A stretch of DNA of 64,000 bases, taken from positions 6,614,501 through 6,678,500 of the forward strand of contig NZ_CP108514.1 in the NCBI RefSeq assembly GCF_035989305.1. Reading direction: 5' to 3'. This document shows, one piece after another, positions 16,485 through 28,835 of this stretch. A model generated the notes under the pieces. It worked only from the letters and a program-made list of their open reading frames with translations, made no database searches and was not told where the DNA came from. Both the position numbers and the translations under genes were made by a program. Each line of letters opens with the position of its first letter. Within the stretch, counting starts at the first letter, position 1. This stretch comes from Streptomyces sp. NBC_01233 (GTDB lineage Bacteria; Actinomycetota; Actinomycetes; Streptomycetales; Streptomycetaceae).

Positions 16485-16520
16485 GTAACACTCCCGACCT
16501 CTTCGTCATCGGCTCGAAAC
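16485..16520 (+). promoter_or_regulatory. GlnR-box-like element upstream of amtB
   Basis: GTAAC (16485-16489), 6 nt, GACCT (16496-16500), 4 nt, GTCAT (16505-16509), 6 nt, GAAAC (16516-16520). The known actinobacterial GlnR box is gTnAC-n6-GaAAC repeated; both halves keep the n6 spacing, and the inter-half gap is 2 bp short. Position and target (amtB-glnK-glnD) fit nitrogen control. TTGACG at 16478-16483 may be part of the promoter. Confidence 0.65.
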
Positions 16521-16647
16521 ACCCAGCGGCGCCGCCGGAAACCGGCCTGCGCGAATCTCATGGCCAATAACCGGCCAGTTCCCAATGCCGCCGCTCAGGT
16601 TTTCACGATCGCCCGCACGCGAACGTACCGACGACGAGGAGACGCCG

Positions 16648-18326
<1,679 letters not shown>

Positions 18327-18343
18327 GTGACGGGAGCTTCTGG

Positions 18344-20773
18344 GTGACGAGCGTCGAAGAGACCACGGACAACACGGCCGACTCGGGACCCAGCGGATAC
18401 GCCGCGGCCCGGCTGCGACTCCTCCAGGAGGAGTCGCGGTCCGGGCCTTCGCGGCGTTCCGCCCTGTCCGGGCTGACCGACGACTGGCTGAACGCCCTGT
18501 TCACGACCGCCGTACGGGAGACCGGCGTCCGCGGCGCCACCCTGGTGGCCGTCGGCGGCTACGGGCGGGGCGAGCTCTCCCCGCGCAGCGACCTCGACCT
18601 GGTGCTGCTGCACGACGGCAAGGCGGAGCCGCAGGCGCTGAGCGCGCTGGCCGACCGCGTCTGGTACCCGGTGTGGGACCTCGGCCTCGCCCTCGACCAC
18701 TCGGTACGGACCCCCGGCGAGGCCCGCAAGACCGCCGCCGAGGACCTCAAGGTGCAGCTCGGCCTGCTCGACGCCCGGACCGTCGCCGGTGACGCCGGAC
18801 TCCTCGCCGGCCTGCGGACCTCCGTCCTGGCGGACTGGCGCAACCAGGCCGCCAAGCGGCTCCCGCAACTGCACTCCCTGTGCCGCGAGCGGGCCGAGCG
18901 CGCCGGAGAGCTCCGCTTCCTGCTCGAACCCGACCTCAAGGAGGCCCGCGGCGGGCTCCGCGACATCACCGCGCTGCGGGCGGTCGCGGCGTCCTGGCTG
19001 GCCGACGCCCCGCGCGACGGCCTCGCCGAGGCGCGGCGACGGCTCCTCGACGCGCGCGACGCCCTGCACCTGGTGACCGGCCGGGCCACCGACCGGCTCT
19101 CGCTCCAGGAACAGGACCAGGTCGCGGCGCAGCTCGGGCTGCTCGACGCGGACGCCCTGCTCCGGGAGGTGTACGAGGCCGCGCGCGTCGTCGCGTACGC
19201 CGGTGACGTGACCTGGCGGGAGGTCGGGCGGGTGCTGCGGGCCCGCGCCGCCCGGCCCAGGCTGCGCGGGCTGCTCGGCCCCCGCGGCGCCGCGGCCGCC
19301 GCGCGGGCTCCACTGGCCGAGGGCGTGGTGGAGTCCGACGGCGAGGCCGTACTGGCCCTGGCCGCGCGCCCCGACCGCGATCCCGTCCTGCCCCTGCGGT
19401 TCGCCGCGGCTGCCGCGCAGGCGGGTCTTCCCGTATCGCTGCACGCCGTACGCAGGCTGGCCGCGCAGGGCAAACAGCTCCCGGTGCCCTGGCCGGCCGA
19501 GGCGCGCGAGCAGCTGGTGACACTGCTCGGGGCGGGGGAGCCCACGGTGGCCGTGTGGGAGGCCCTGGAGGCGGAAGGCCTGATCACGCGGCTGCTCCCC
19601 GACTGGGAGCGGGTGCGGTGCCGCCCGCAGCGCAACCCCGTCCACACCTGGACGGTGGACCGCCACCTCATCGAGACGGCGGTCCGCGCCGCGGCCCTCA
19701 CCCGCCGGGTCGGCCGCCCCGACCTGCTGCTGATGGCGGCCCTCCTGCACGACATCGGCAAGGGCTGGCCGGGCGACCACTCGGTGGCCGGCGAGACGAT
19801 CGCCCGCGACGTCGCCGCCCGCGTCGGCTTCGACGCGCAGGACGCCGCCGTGCTGGGGGCGCTCGTACGGCACCACCTGCTGCTGATCGACACCGCGACC
19901 CGGCGCGACCTCGACGACCCGGCCACGGTCCGCTCGGTCGCCGACGCCGTGGGGTCGGTGGGCACGCTGGAGATACTGCACGCCCTGACGGAGGCGGACG
20001 CCCTGGCCACCGGGCCCGCCGCGTGGAGCGCATGGCGGGGATCGCTGGTGGCGGACCTCGTCGCGCGGGTCGCCGCCGTGCTGCGCGGCACGGCCCCGGC
20101 GGTGCGGGAGGCGGAGATCCCGACCACGGAACAGGAACGCCTGGCGGTGGAGGCCCTGCGCACCGGGGAGCCGGTGCTCGCGCTCCACGTCCGCCAGGAG
20201 GAGGAGGACGCGGTCGGCGGGGAACTCGTCGTGGCCGTTCCCGACCAGCCGGGGGTCCTCCCGGCGGTGGCCGGGGTGCTGGCCCTGCACCGGCTCACCG
20301 TACGGGCGGCGGACCTGCGCTCCATGGAACTGCCGGACCAGCTGGGCGAGGTCCTGGTGCTGCGGTGGCGGGTGGCGGCGGAGTACGGGGCGCTGCCCCA
20401 GGCCGCACGGCTGCGCAGCGACCTGGTCCGGGCCCTGGACGGCTCGCTGGACGTCCCGGCGAAGCTGGCGGACCGCGAGGCGGCGTATCCGCGCCGGCGC
20501 GGGGTGACCCCGCCGCCGCCCCGGGTCACGGTCGTCCCGGACGTCTCCTCACTGGCCACGGTCCTGGAGGTGCGGGCGCCCGATGCCGTCGGCCTGCTGC
20601 ACCGGATCGGGCGGGCTCTGGAGTCGGCGGGCGTCAGGGTGCGGAGCGCGCACGTCTCGACGCTGGGCGCCAACGCCGTGGACACGCTGTACGTCACGTC
20701 CCCGGACGGCAAGCCACTGGAACCCGCGGAGGCGGCCACCCTGGCCGGGTCGGTGCAGGTGGCGCTGTCCTAG
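18344..20773 (+). CDS. glnD: PII nucleotidyl(adenylyl)transferase / deadenylylating enzyme GlnD
   Basis: 809 residues from the GTG at 18344. The nucleotidyltransferase motif GGYGRGELSPRSDLDLVLL is at about 68-86. The HD phosphohydrolase domain is centred on LLHDIGKGWPGDHSVAGE at about 466. Two C-terminal ACT domains begin near ELVVAVPDQPGVLPAVAGVL and LEVRAPDAVGLLHRIGRAL, and sense glutamine. It modifies GlnK on its T-loop and removes the group when nitrogen is sufficient. It is the third gene of the amtB operon, 17 bp after glnK. The actinobacterial enzyme is an adenylyltransferase despite its homology to uridylyltransferases. Confidence 0.94.
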   Translation: MTSVEETTDNTADSGPSGYAAARLRLLQEESRSGPSRRSALSGLTDDWLNALFTTAVRETGVRGATLVAVGGYGRGELSPRSDLDLVLLHDGKAEPQALSALADRVWYPVWDLGLALDHSVRTPGEARKTAAEDLKVQLGLLDARTVAGDAGLLAGLRTSVLADWRNQAAKRLPQLHSLCRERAERAGELRFLLEPDLKEARGGLRDITALRAVAASWLADAPRDGLAEARRRLLDARDALHLVTGRATDRLSLQEQDQVAAQLGLLDADALLREVYEAARVVAYAGDVTWREVGRVLRARAARPRLRGLLGPRGAAAAARAPLAEGVVESDGEAVLALAARPDRDPVLPLRFAAAAAQAGLPVSLHAVRRLAAQGKQLPVPWPAEAREQLVTLLGAGEPTVAVWEALEAEGLITRLLPDWERVRCRPQRNPVHTWTVDRHLIETAVRAAALTRRVGRPDLLLMAALLHDIGKGWPGDHSVAGETIARDVAARVGFDAQDAAVLGALVRHHLLLIDTATRRDLDDPATVRSVADAVGSVGTLEILHALTEADALATGPAAWSAWRGSLVADLVARVAAVLRGTAPAVREAEIPTTEQERLAVEALRTGEPVLALHVRQEEEDAVGGELVVAVPDQPGVLPAVAGVLALHRLTVRAADLRSMELPDQLGEVLVLRWRVAAEYGALPQAARLRSDLVRALDGSLDVPAKLADREAAYPRRRGVTPPPPRVTVVPDVSSLATVLEVRAPDAVGLLHRIGRALESAGVRVRSAHVSTLGANAVDTLYVTSPDGKPLEPAEAATLAGSVQVALS

Positions 20774-20793
20774 CCCGCGGCGCGGCGCCGTTG

Positions 20794-20828
20794 CGCCGGA
20801 GGGGCCGGATCTTCCGGCCCCTCCGGCG
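20794..20828 (+). terminator. glnD terminator hairpin
   Basis: CGCCGGAGGGGCCGGA (20794-20809), loop TCT, TCCGGCCCCTCCGGCG (20813-20828): a 16-bp perfect stem 21 bp after the glnD stop. No U-tract. It is the probable end of the amtB-glnK-glnD transcript. Confidence 0.85.
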
Positions 20829-20849
20829 TTCGGGGAGCGGGGTGCGGGG

Positions 20850-20895
20850 CGGAGCCCGGTCTTCGAGCCGGGCGGAGCCCGCTCTTCGAGCCGCG
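20850..20895. repeat. Two tandem 23-bp repeats downstream of glnD
   Basis: Units at 20850-20872 and 20873-20895, each starting CGGAGCCC and containing CTTCGAGCC, differ at only two positions. The motif belongs to the GC-rich dispersed intergenic repeats seen in many Streptomyces genomes. Confidence 0.65.
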
Positions 20896-21051
20896 CCGGG
20901 CAGGCGGGCACCAGCCGAATCCGGCCCCGTCGGCCGTTGAGGCACAGCGGCGGGCCGAGACCGGGGAAGGACCGCCGGGTCCATCACGTGGTACGGCCGG
21001 ATACCCTGGGGGACGACCACAACGCCCCCGACCCGAGGAATCGCGACCACC

Positions 21052-22626
21052 GTGTTCGATACGCTCTCCGACCGCTTGGCGAATACCTTCAAGGGCCTGC
21101 GCGGCAAAGGCCGGCTGTCCGAGGCTGACATCGACTCCGCGGCCCGGGAAATCCGTATCGCCCTCCTCGAGGCCGACGTCGCCCTCCCGGTCGTCCGCTC
21201 CTTCATCGCGAACGTCAAGGAGAGGGCCCGCGGCGAGGAGGTCAGCAAGGCGCTGAACCCCGGCCAGCAGGTCCTGAAGATCGTCAACGACGAGCTCGTC
21301 ACGATCCTCGGCGGCGAGACCCGGCGGCTGCGCTTCGCCAAGACCGCCCCCACCGTGATCATGCTGGCCGGTCTCCAGGGTGCCGGTAAGACCACCCTCG
21401 CCGGAAAGCTCGGCCTCTGGCTCAAGGGGCAGGGCCACACCCCGCTCCTCGTCGCCTGCGACCTCCAGCGCCCCAACGCCGTCAACCAGCTCTCCGTCGT
21501 CGCCGACCGCGCGGGCGTGGCCTTCTACGGCCCCCAGCCGGGCAACGGCGTCGGTGACCCGGTCCAGGTCGCCAAGGACTCCATCGAGTACGCGCGGACC
21601 AAGCAGCACGACATCGTCATCGTCGACACCGCCGGCCGCCTCGGCATCGACCAGGAGCTGATGCAGCAGGCCGCGGACATCCGCGACGCCGTCAGCCCCG
21701 ACGAGATCCTCTTCGTCGTCGACGCCATGATCGGCCAGGACGCGGTCAACACCGCCGAGGCCTTCCGCGACGGCGTCGGCTTCGACGGCGTCGTGCTCTC
21801 GAAGCTCGACGGCGACGCCCGCGGTGGTGCCGCGCTCTCTATCGCGCACGTCACCGGCAAGCAGATCATGTTCGCCTCGAACGGCGAGAAGCTCGACGAG
21901 TTCGACGCCTTCCACCCCGACCGCATGGCGGGCCGGATCCTCGACATGGGTGACATGCTCACCCTCATCGAGCAGGCCGAGAAGACCTTCTCGCAGGCCG
22001 AGGCCGAGAAGATGGCGGCCAAGCTCGCCAAGGGTCCCAAGGAGTTCACGCTCGACGACTTCCTGGCCCAGATGGAGCAGGTCCGCAAGATGGGCTCCAT
22101 CTCGAAGCTGCTCGGCATGCTGCCCGGCATGGGTCAGATCAAGGACCAGATCAACAACATCGACGAGCGCGACGTGGACCGCACGGCCGCGATCATCAAG
22201 TCGATGACCCCGGCCGAGCGCCAGGACCCGACGATCATCAACGGCTCGCGCCGTGCCCGTATCGCCAAGGGTTCCGGCACCGAGGTCAGCGCCGTCAAGT
22301 CGCTCGTCGAGCGGTTCTTCGACGCCCGCAAGATGATGTCGCGCATGGCCCAGGGCGGCGGCATGCCGGGCATGCCCGGCATCCCCGGGATGGGCGGCGG
22401 CCCCGGCCGGCAGAAGAAGCAGGTCAAGCAGGCCAAGGGCAAGCGCAAGAGCGGCAACCCGATGAAGCGCAAGGAAGAGGAGGCCGCGGCAGCGGCCCGC
22501 CGCGAGCAGGGTCCGCAGGCGATCGAGCCCGCGGCCGGCGGCAGCCCCTTCGGCCTTCCCGCCGGCGGTGGCCAGCCGGGCCAGGACTTCGACCTTCCGG
22601 ACGAGTTCAAGAAGTTCATGAAGTAG
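21052..22626 (+). CDS. ffh: Signal recognition particle protein Ffh
   Basis: 524 residues from the GTG at 21052. N-domain, then GTPase G-domain with GLQGAGKTTLAGKL (about 107), DTAGRLGID and SKLDGDARGG. The methionine-rich M-domain (about 300-460) includes KLLGMLPGMGQIKDQ and the SRP-RNA-binding stretch SRRARIAKGSG. The C-terminal tail has an unusual Met/Gly/Pro-rich run (GMPGMPGIPGMGGGPG) followed by a basic segment. Ffh binds 4.5S-type SRP RNA and hands signal-sequence-bearing ribosomes to FtsY, encoded upstream. The gene is monocistronic, with a strong terminator downstream. Confidence 0.97.
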   Translation: MFDTLSDRLANTFKGLRGKGRLSEADIDSAAREIRIALLEADVALPVVRSFIANVKERARGEEVSKALNPGQQVLKIVNDELVTILGGETRRLRFAKTAPTVIMLAGLQGAGKTTLAGKLGLWLKGQGHTPLLVACDLQRPNAVNQLSVVADRAGVAFYGPQPGNGVGDPVQVAKDSIEYARTKQHDIVIVDTAGRLGIDQELMQQAADIRDAVSPDEILFVVDAMIGQDAVNTAEAFRDGVGFDGVVLSKLDGDARGGAALSIAHVTGKQIMFASNGEKLDEFDAFHPDRMAGRILDMGDMLTLIEQAEKTFSQAEAEKMAAKLAKGPKEFTLDDFLAQMEQVRKMGSISKLLGMLPGMGQIKDQINNIDERDVDRTAAIIKSMTPAERQDPTIINGSRRARIAKGSGTEVSAVKSLVERFFDARKMMSRMAQGGGMPGMPGIPGMGGGPGRQKKQVKQAKGKRKSGNPMKRKEEEAAAAARREQGPQAIEPAAGGSPFGLPAGGGQPGQDFDLPDEFKKFMK

Positions 22627-22645
22627 TACCCGCGCAGGCAGGCAG

Positions 22646-22685
22646 CGGAGGGCCCCGGTCGTGATCTCACGGCCGGGGCCCTCCG
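22646..22685 (+). terminator. ffh terminator
   Basis: A 19-nt arm at 22646-22664 (CGGAGGGCCCCGGTCGTGA) pairs with 22667-22685 with one mismatch and a 2-nt gap, followed by TCTTC. It starts 20 bp after the ffh stop. Confidence 0.85.
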
Positions 22686-22754
22686 TCTTCTGCGGGGCAA
22701 CGGGTCGATTTGTCGCTTATGGTCGGCCGGGAGGATGGCAGAAGGAGGCGCCCC

Positions 22755-24692
<1,938 letters not shown>

Positions 24693-24725
24693 CGGCGGCC
24701 GCACAATCGCACAGTCGTACGGTCG

Positions 24726-25403
24726 TTAGCCCACCCGGGCGATCACGTACCGGAAGATGTTCGGCAGCCACACGGCGCCGTCGGACCGCTCGAACGGGTG
24801 AAGCGCCTCGGCCAGCTCCTTCTCCGCCAGCGCGGGGTCGGCCGCGCTGTCGTAGAGCCCGGTCGACAGCAGCCCGCGCACCGCGCTGTCCACGTCCGCG
24901 TACCCGAACGGGCAGAACACCCGCCCCGATCCGTCCGGTCTGAGTCCGGCCCGCTCCACCAGCGCGTCCAGGTCCCTGGGCGAGGGCCCGCCGCCCAGGA
25001 CCGCGGGCACCGTGCAGCGCTCCGCCGGGCCCCAGTCGGCCAGCACCACCGCCCCGCCGCGGCGCACGGCGGGCAGGGCCGCGGCCAGGGCCGCCGGGGA
25101 CGGCGAGAAGGCCAGTAGCGCGTCGTACGGGCGGGGCGCCGACGGCGGGGCCGCCAGTACCTCCAGCAGCCGCTCACGGGCCAGTGCCCGCCGGGCCGGA
25201 TCCGCCTCCACGCCCGTGGCCACGGCTCCCCGCCCGGCCGCGAGCAGCAGGGCCAGGCCGGCCCCGCAGTCGAGGCCCAGCAGCCGGTCGCCCGGCCCGA
25301 CCTCCAGCCGGTCGTAGACCGCCTCGTACAGCGGTACCAGCATCCGTTCCTGGATCTCCGCCCAGTCCCGGGCGACGAGCGTCGCCGTCGGCGTAGGTGT
25401 CAT
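24726..25403 (-). CDS. SAM-dependent methyltransferase-like protein
   Basis: 225 residues from the ATG at 25403, with AGGAG about 10 bp upstream; a longer frame reaching into the divergent proS start region is implausible. The class I Rossmann motif I is LLGLDCGAGLALLLAAGRG (about 45-63). Motif II ends in an acidic residue (ATGVEAD), and post-I segments include PYDALLAFSPSP and GGAVVLADWGPAERC. This is the layout of small-molecule methyltransferases (UbiE/Methyltransf_11 type). The C-terminal LPNIFRYVIARVG is also typical of them. The substrate is unknown. It is divergent from proS. Confidence 0.75.
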   Translation of the reverse strand: MTPTPTATLVARDWAEIQERMLVPLYEAVYDRLEVGPGDRLLGLDCGAGLALLLAAGRGAVATGVEADPARRALARERLLEVLAAPPSAPRPYDALLAFSPSPAALAAALPAVRRGGAVVLADWGPAERCTVPAVLGGGPSPRDLDALVERAGLRPDGSGRVFCPFGYADVDSAVRGLLSTGLYDSAADPALAEKELAEALHPFERSDGAVWLPNIFRYVIARVG

Positions 25404-25534
25404 CGAAAGAGCGCTCCTGATTCCGTGTCGCCCCCTTGCCCCCGTTGCCAGAGAACTCCCCATTCGCCCCCGCGTCCAGAGGAGCGAGGCACCCGATTCA
25501 CGCATCGCGTGCCCGGCGCCGTACGATTCGCGGC

Positions 25535-26947
25535 ATGGCAAAGGCACCCGTTCTCACCCCGCAGGCGGAGGATTTCCCCCGCTGGTACCAGGATCTGATC
25601 AACAAGGCCGAGCTGGCCGACAACGGTCCGGTCCGCGGCACCATGGTCATCCGACCGTACGGCTACGGCCTGTGGGAGCGGATGCAGCAGGAGATGGACG
25701 CGCGCATCAAGGACGCGGGCGCCCAGAACGCCTACTTCCCGCTCTTCATCCCGCAGTCGTACCTGACGAAGGAAGCCGAGCACGTCGAGGGCTTCGCCCC
25801 CGAGCTCGCGGTCGTCACCCACGGCGGCGGCAAGGAGCTGGAAGAGCCGGTCGTCGTCCGGCCCACGTCCGAGACGATCATCAACGACTACTTCTCCAAG
25901 TGGATCCAGAGCTACCGCGACCTGCCCCTGCTGATCAACCAGTGGGCCAACGTGGTCCGCTGGGAGATGCGCCCGCGCGTGTTCCTCCGTACGAGCGAGT
26001 TCCTCTGGCAGGAGGGCCACACCGCCCACGCCACCTACGAGGACGCCCGCGACTACGCCGCCCGCATCCACACGGACGTCTACGGCGACTTCATGACGAA
26101 CGTGCTCGGCATCGACGTCGTGCTCGGCCGCAAGACCGCCAAGGAGCGCTTCGCCGGCGCCATCAACACCCTCACCCTCGAGGGCATGATGGGCGACGGC
26201 AAGGCCCTGCAGCTGGGCACGAGCCACGAGCTCGGCACCAACTTCGCCAAGGCCTTCAACACCCAGTACCTGTCGAAGGAAGGCAAGCAGGAGCTCGTCT
26301 GGCAGACCTCGTGGGGCGTCTCGACCCGCATGGTAGGCGGCCTGATCATGTCCCACGGCGACGACAACGGCCTGCGGGTCCCGCCGCGCCTGGCGCACGT
26401 CCAGGTCGTCGTCATGGCGATCAAGGGCGACGAGGCCGTCACCAAGGTCCGCGAGCTCGGTGCCCAGCTGAAGGCCGCCGGCCTCCGCGTCCAGGTCGAC
26501 GACCGCGTGGACACCCCCTTCGGCCGCCGCGCCGTGGACTGGGAGCTCAAGGGCGTACCGGTGCGCATCGAGATCGGCCCCCGCGACCTGGAGGCCGGCA
26601 CCGCGATGCTGGCCCGCCGCATCCCGGGCGGGAAGACCCCGGTGCAGATCGACGCGCTCGCCGACCTGCTGCCCAAGGTGCTCGACGAGGACCAGGCGCA
26701 GCTGCTGCGCGAGTCCCGCGAGCGCCGCGAGTCCCGCACCTCCGACGTCTCGACCATCGAGGAGGCCGCCGAGGCCGCCATCGTCGGCGGCTGGGCGCGG
26801 ATCCCGTGGGCGGACCTCGGTCCGGAGGGCGAGGCCAAGCTGGCCGAGCAGGCCGTCTCCGTGCGCTGCCTGATCGCCGAGGACGGATCGGTCCCCGAGG
26901 CGGACGACGCTCCCGGTACCCTCGCGATCGTCGCGCGCTCGTACTGA
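25535..26947 (+). CDS. proS: Prolyl-tRNA synthetase, archaeal/eukaryal-type
   Basis: 470 residues from the ATG at 25535. It is a class II synthetase: TMVIRPYGYGLWERMQ (motif 1 region), RPTSETIINDYFSKWI, motif 2 region RVFLRTSEFLWQEGHTAHAT, an LGTSHELGTNFAKAFNTQY block, and motif 3 region GDDNGLRVPPRLA. The sequence and length match the archaeal/eukaryal (ProS type 3) form, which lacks the large cis-editing insertion of the ~570-residue bacterial form. It charges tRNA-Pro. Whether this strain also has a bacterial-type copy elsewhere cannot be seen; many streptomycetes do. A GC-rich hairpin follows the gene. Confidence 0.93.
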   Translation: MAKAPVLTPQAEDFPRWYQDLINKAELADNGPVRGTMVIRPYGYGLWERMQQEMDARIKDAGAQNAYFPLFIPQSYLTKEAEHVEGFAPELAVVTHGGGKELEEPVVVRPTSETIINDYFSKWIQSYRDLPLLINQWANVVRWEMRPRVFLRTSEFLWQEGHTAHATYEDARDYAARIHTDVYGDFMTNVLGIDVVLGRKTAKERFAGAINTLTLEGMMGDGKALQLGTSHELGTNFAKAFNTQYLSKEGKQELVWQTSWGVSTRMVGGLIMSHGDDNGLRVPPRLAHVQVVVMAIKGDEAVTKVRELGAQLKAAGLRVQVDDRVDTPFGRRAVDWELKGVPVRIEIGPRDLEAGTAMLARRIPGGKTPVQIDALADLLPKVLDEDQAQLLRESRERRESRTSDVSTIEEAAEAAIVGGWARIPWADLGPEGEAKLAEQAVSVRCLIAEDGSVPEADDAPGTLAIVARSY

Positions 26948-26966
26948 TCGGGCCCGAAGGCCCCTG

Positions 26967-27002
26967 TGCCCCGGCGTGCGGCTCGTGCCGCGCGCCGGGG
27001 CA
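26967..27002 (+). terminator. proS terminator
   Basis: TGCCCCGGCGTGCGGC (26967-26982), loop TCGT, GCCGCGCGCCGGGGCA (26987-27002): a 16-bp stem with one mismatch, 20 bp past the stop. Confidence 0.85.
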
Positions 27003-27156
27003 GCTTCGTCATTGGTCCTCGTTAAGTACCGACTCCTCCTGAGATCGGCGCACCCGTCCTCGTCAGCACGCATGAGACTGAACTGACTGGTACGTGCAAA
27101 AAATTTGGAATGGCCCGGAATCGGAACACCCGGGCACCTCGGCTCGTTGTCACGAC

Positions 27157-27753
27157 GTGAGCACGACACCACCTGTTCTCGCCGCAGAGCTGGCGCAGGC
27201 GTGGGCCGATATTCAGCGGCACCACCCCGAGCTGCCTGACCTTGCCGCGCCCGAGTCCCTGATCGGAGAGTCCTCGTCCGCCTGCGGCGCCGAGCTCTCC
27301 TTCGAGCGACTGCTGCACGAGGCAGTCCACGGCATCGCCGCCGCCCGCGGGGTCCGAGACACCTCGCGCGCCGGCCGCTACCACAACCGCAGATTCCTCG
27401 CGATCGCCGAGGAACTGGGGCTGGACCACTCCGAGGAGCCGCACGCCAGCAGCGGCTTCTCGCTCGTCACGCTCAATCCGGAGGCGAAGCGGCGCTACCG
27501 CCCCACCATCGAACGGCTGCAGCGCGCCCTGAAGGCGCACACCGCCGCCACGGCCGCCGACACCAAGCGCAGCTTCCGCGGACCGGCCGCCCGGCACGGG
27601 TCCTCCGGGGGCGGCGTGCGCGTCAAGGCGGTCTGCGACTGCGGGCGCAACGTGCGGGTGGTCCCCTCCGTGCTGGCCCAGGCGCCGATCGTGTGCGGCG
27701 GGTGCATGAAGCCCTTCCGCATCCCCGAAATCGCCATCGCGGCGGCCTCCTGA
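27157..27753 (+). CDS. SprT-like putative zinc metalloprotein with C-terminal zinc ribbon
   Basis: 198 residues from the GTG at 27157 (MSTTPPVLAAEL); the frame extends upstream to 27094 but with atypical A/T-rich codons and no ribosome site. HEAVHGIAAARGVRDTSRAGRYHNRRF contains HExxH followed by a distal YHNRRF, the layout of SprT/Spartan-like zincins. A C-terminal CDCG...CGGC pair spaced about 30 residues apart looks like a zinc ribbon, also usual in SprT proteins. The middle is basic and low in complexity. It may be a DNA-linked protease or a structural zinc protein; activity is not demonstrated. It is expressed alone between proS and the rpsP operon. Confidence 0.65.
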   Translation: MSTTPPVLAAELAQAWADIQRHHPELPDLAAPESLIGESSSACGAELSFERLLHEAVHGIAAARGVRDTSRAGRYHNRRFLAIAEELGLDHSEEPHASSGFSLVTLNPEAKRRYRPTIERLQRALKAHTAATAADTKRSFRGPAARHGSSGGGVRVKAVCDCGRNVRVVPSVLAQAPIVCGGCMKPFRIPEIAIAAAS

Positions 27754-28135
27754 CCGCCTCACCGTCGCCGCCGGGCCACCGCCCCCACGGCGAACCGGCC
27801 GCCGCGCCCTCGCCCCCACCGGGGCGACCGCCGCCGGAGCACACGCGGGCAGCCCGCACCGCCGCACCACCGGTGGGCCGTGCCCCGAGCCCCGCACCGC
27901 CGTCCTTGCGGTACCCCGTGCCCGCACGGAGGCGGGCACGGGCCGCCCACGGGAGGCGGACCCGCCCGCCCGGCGGAGCGCGCCGCGGGCGTATGGCACA
28001 ATGGACAGCTGTACTCGACAGTCGCATAGGACCCCTCTCTCCTCCGGCTGACGCGTCCATCGGGCACCCGAGTACCGCAACCCCACGTGGCATCTCATGT
28101 GCCCAACCACGTCAAGTTCAGGAGACACCACTCCA
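27754..28135. other. 382-bp intergenic region: terminator plus rpsP leader
   Basis: No gene is visible. It contains a terminator hairpin (27915-27942), a possible -10 CACAAT at 27998-28003 without a clear -35, and a ~125-nt leader to rpsP with a weak ACGTGG (28084-28089)/CCACGT (28107-28112) pairing. AGGAG at 28120-28124 is the rpsP ribosome site. The length and pairing leave room for a ribosomal-protein leader element, but no known leader motif is recognisable. Confidence 0.5.
27915..27942 (+). terminator. Terminator upstream of the rpsP operon
   Basis: CCCGTGCCCGC (27915-27925), 6-nt loop, GCGGGCACGGG (27932-27942): an 11-bp perfect stem that separates the SprT-like gene from the ribosomal operon. 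Confidence 0.75.
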
Positions 28136-28576
28136 GTGGCAGTCAAGATCAAGCTCAAGCGCCTCGGCAAGATTCGCCAGCCGCACTACCGCATCGTCGT
28201 CGCCGACGCCCGCACCCGCCGGGATGGTCGCGCGATCGAGGAGATCGGTATCTACCACCCGACCTACAACCCGTCGCGCATCGAGGTCAACGCCGAGCGT
28301 GCGCAGTACTGGCTGTCCGTCGGCGCCCAGCCCACCGAGGCTGTGCTCGCCATCCTGAAGCTGACCGGTGACTGGCAGGCCCACAAGGGTCTCCCCGCCC
28401 CCGCGCCGCTCCTGCAGCCGGAGACGAAGGAGAGCAAGCGTCGCTCCTTCGACGAGTTCGCCAAGGCCCTCGAGGGCATCGGCGAGGGCAAGGGCGAGGC
28501 CATCACGCAGAAGGCGAAGAAGGCCGACAAGAAGGCGGACGAGGCTGAGGCCGCCGCCGAGTCGACCGAGGCCTGA
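28136..28576 (+). CDS. rpsP: 30S ribosomal protein bS16
   Basis: 146 residues from the GTG at 28136 ([20 protein letters not shown]), with AGGAG 11 bp upstream. The first ~85 residues are the S16 core ([30 protein letters not shown]). The C-terminal ~60 residues are a Lys/Glu/Ala-rich actinobacterial extension. S16 assembles the 5' domain of 16S rRNA. It is the first gene of the operon rpsP-khpA-rimM-trmD-rplS; khpA starts 2 bp after its stop. Confidence 0.97.
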   Translation: MAVKIKLKRLGKIRQPHYRIVVADARTRRDGRAIEEIGIYHPTYNPSRIEVNAERAQYWLSVGAQPTEAVLAILKLTGDWQAHKGLPAPAPLLQPETKESKRRSFDEFAKALEGIGEGKGEAITQKAKKADKKADEAEAAAESTEA

Positions 28577-28578
28577 GC

Positions 28579-28818
28579 ATGCTCGAGGAGGCTCTTGAGC
28601 ACCTCGTAAAGGGCATTGTGGACAACCCCGACGAAGTGCAGGTCGCCTCGCGCAACCTGCGCCGTGGGCAGGTGCTCGAGGTCCGGGTTCACCCCGACGA
28701 CCTCGGCAAGGTGATCGGCCGCAACGGCCGCACCGCACGTGCTCTGCGTACCGTCGTGGGCGCCATCGGCGGCCGTGGGATCCGCGTCGACCTCGTCGAC
28801 GTGGACCAGGTCCGCTGA
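28579..28818 (+). CDS. khpA: KH-domain RNA-binding protein KhpA
   Basis: 79 residues, a single type II KH domain with the conserved VIGRNGRTARALRTVVGA loop binding single-stranded RNA. In other Gram-positive bacteria KhpA pairs with KhpB (EloR/Jag) and affects cell elongation and sRNA binding. It lies between rpsP and rimM, the canonical location, and the 2-bp gap after rpsP implies coupled translation. Confidence 0.94.
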   Translation: MLEEALEHLVKGIVDNPDEVQVASRNLRRGQVLEVRVHPDDLGKVIGRNGRTARALRTVVGAIGGRGIRVDLVDVDQVR

Positions 28819-28835
28819 GCATTTGAATCACCGGC

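Noticed and set aside
22710..22754. Extended N-terminus of FtsH beginning at 22710
   Set aside because: Lies upstream of a strong AAGGAGG site whose proper start is the GTG at 22755.
27754..28135. A small gene or tRNA in the rpsP leader
   Set aside because: No cloverleaf, no reading frame with Streptomyces codon bias; only a terminator and leader hairpins.
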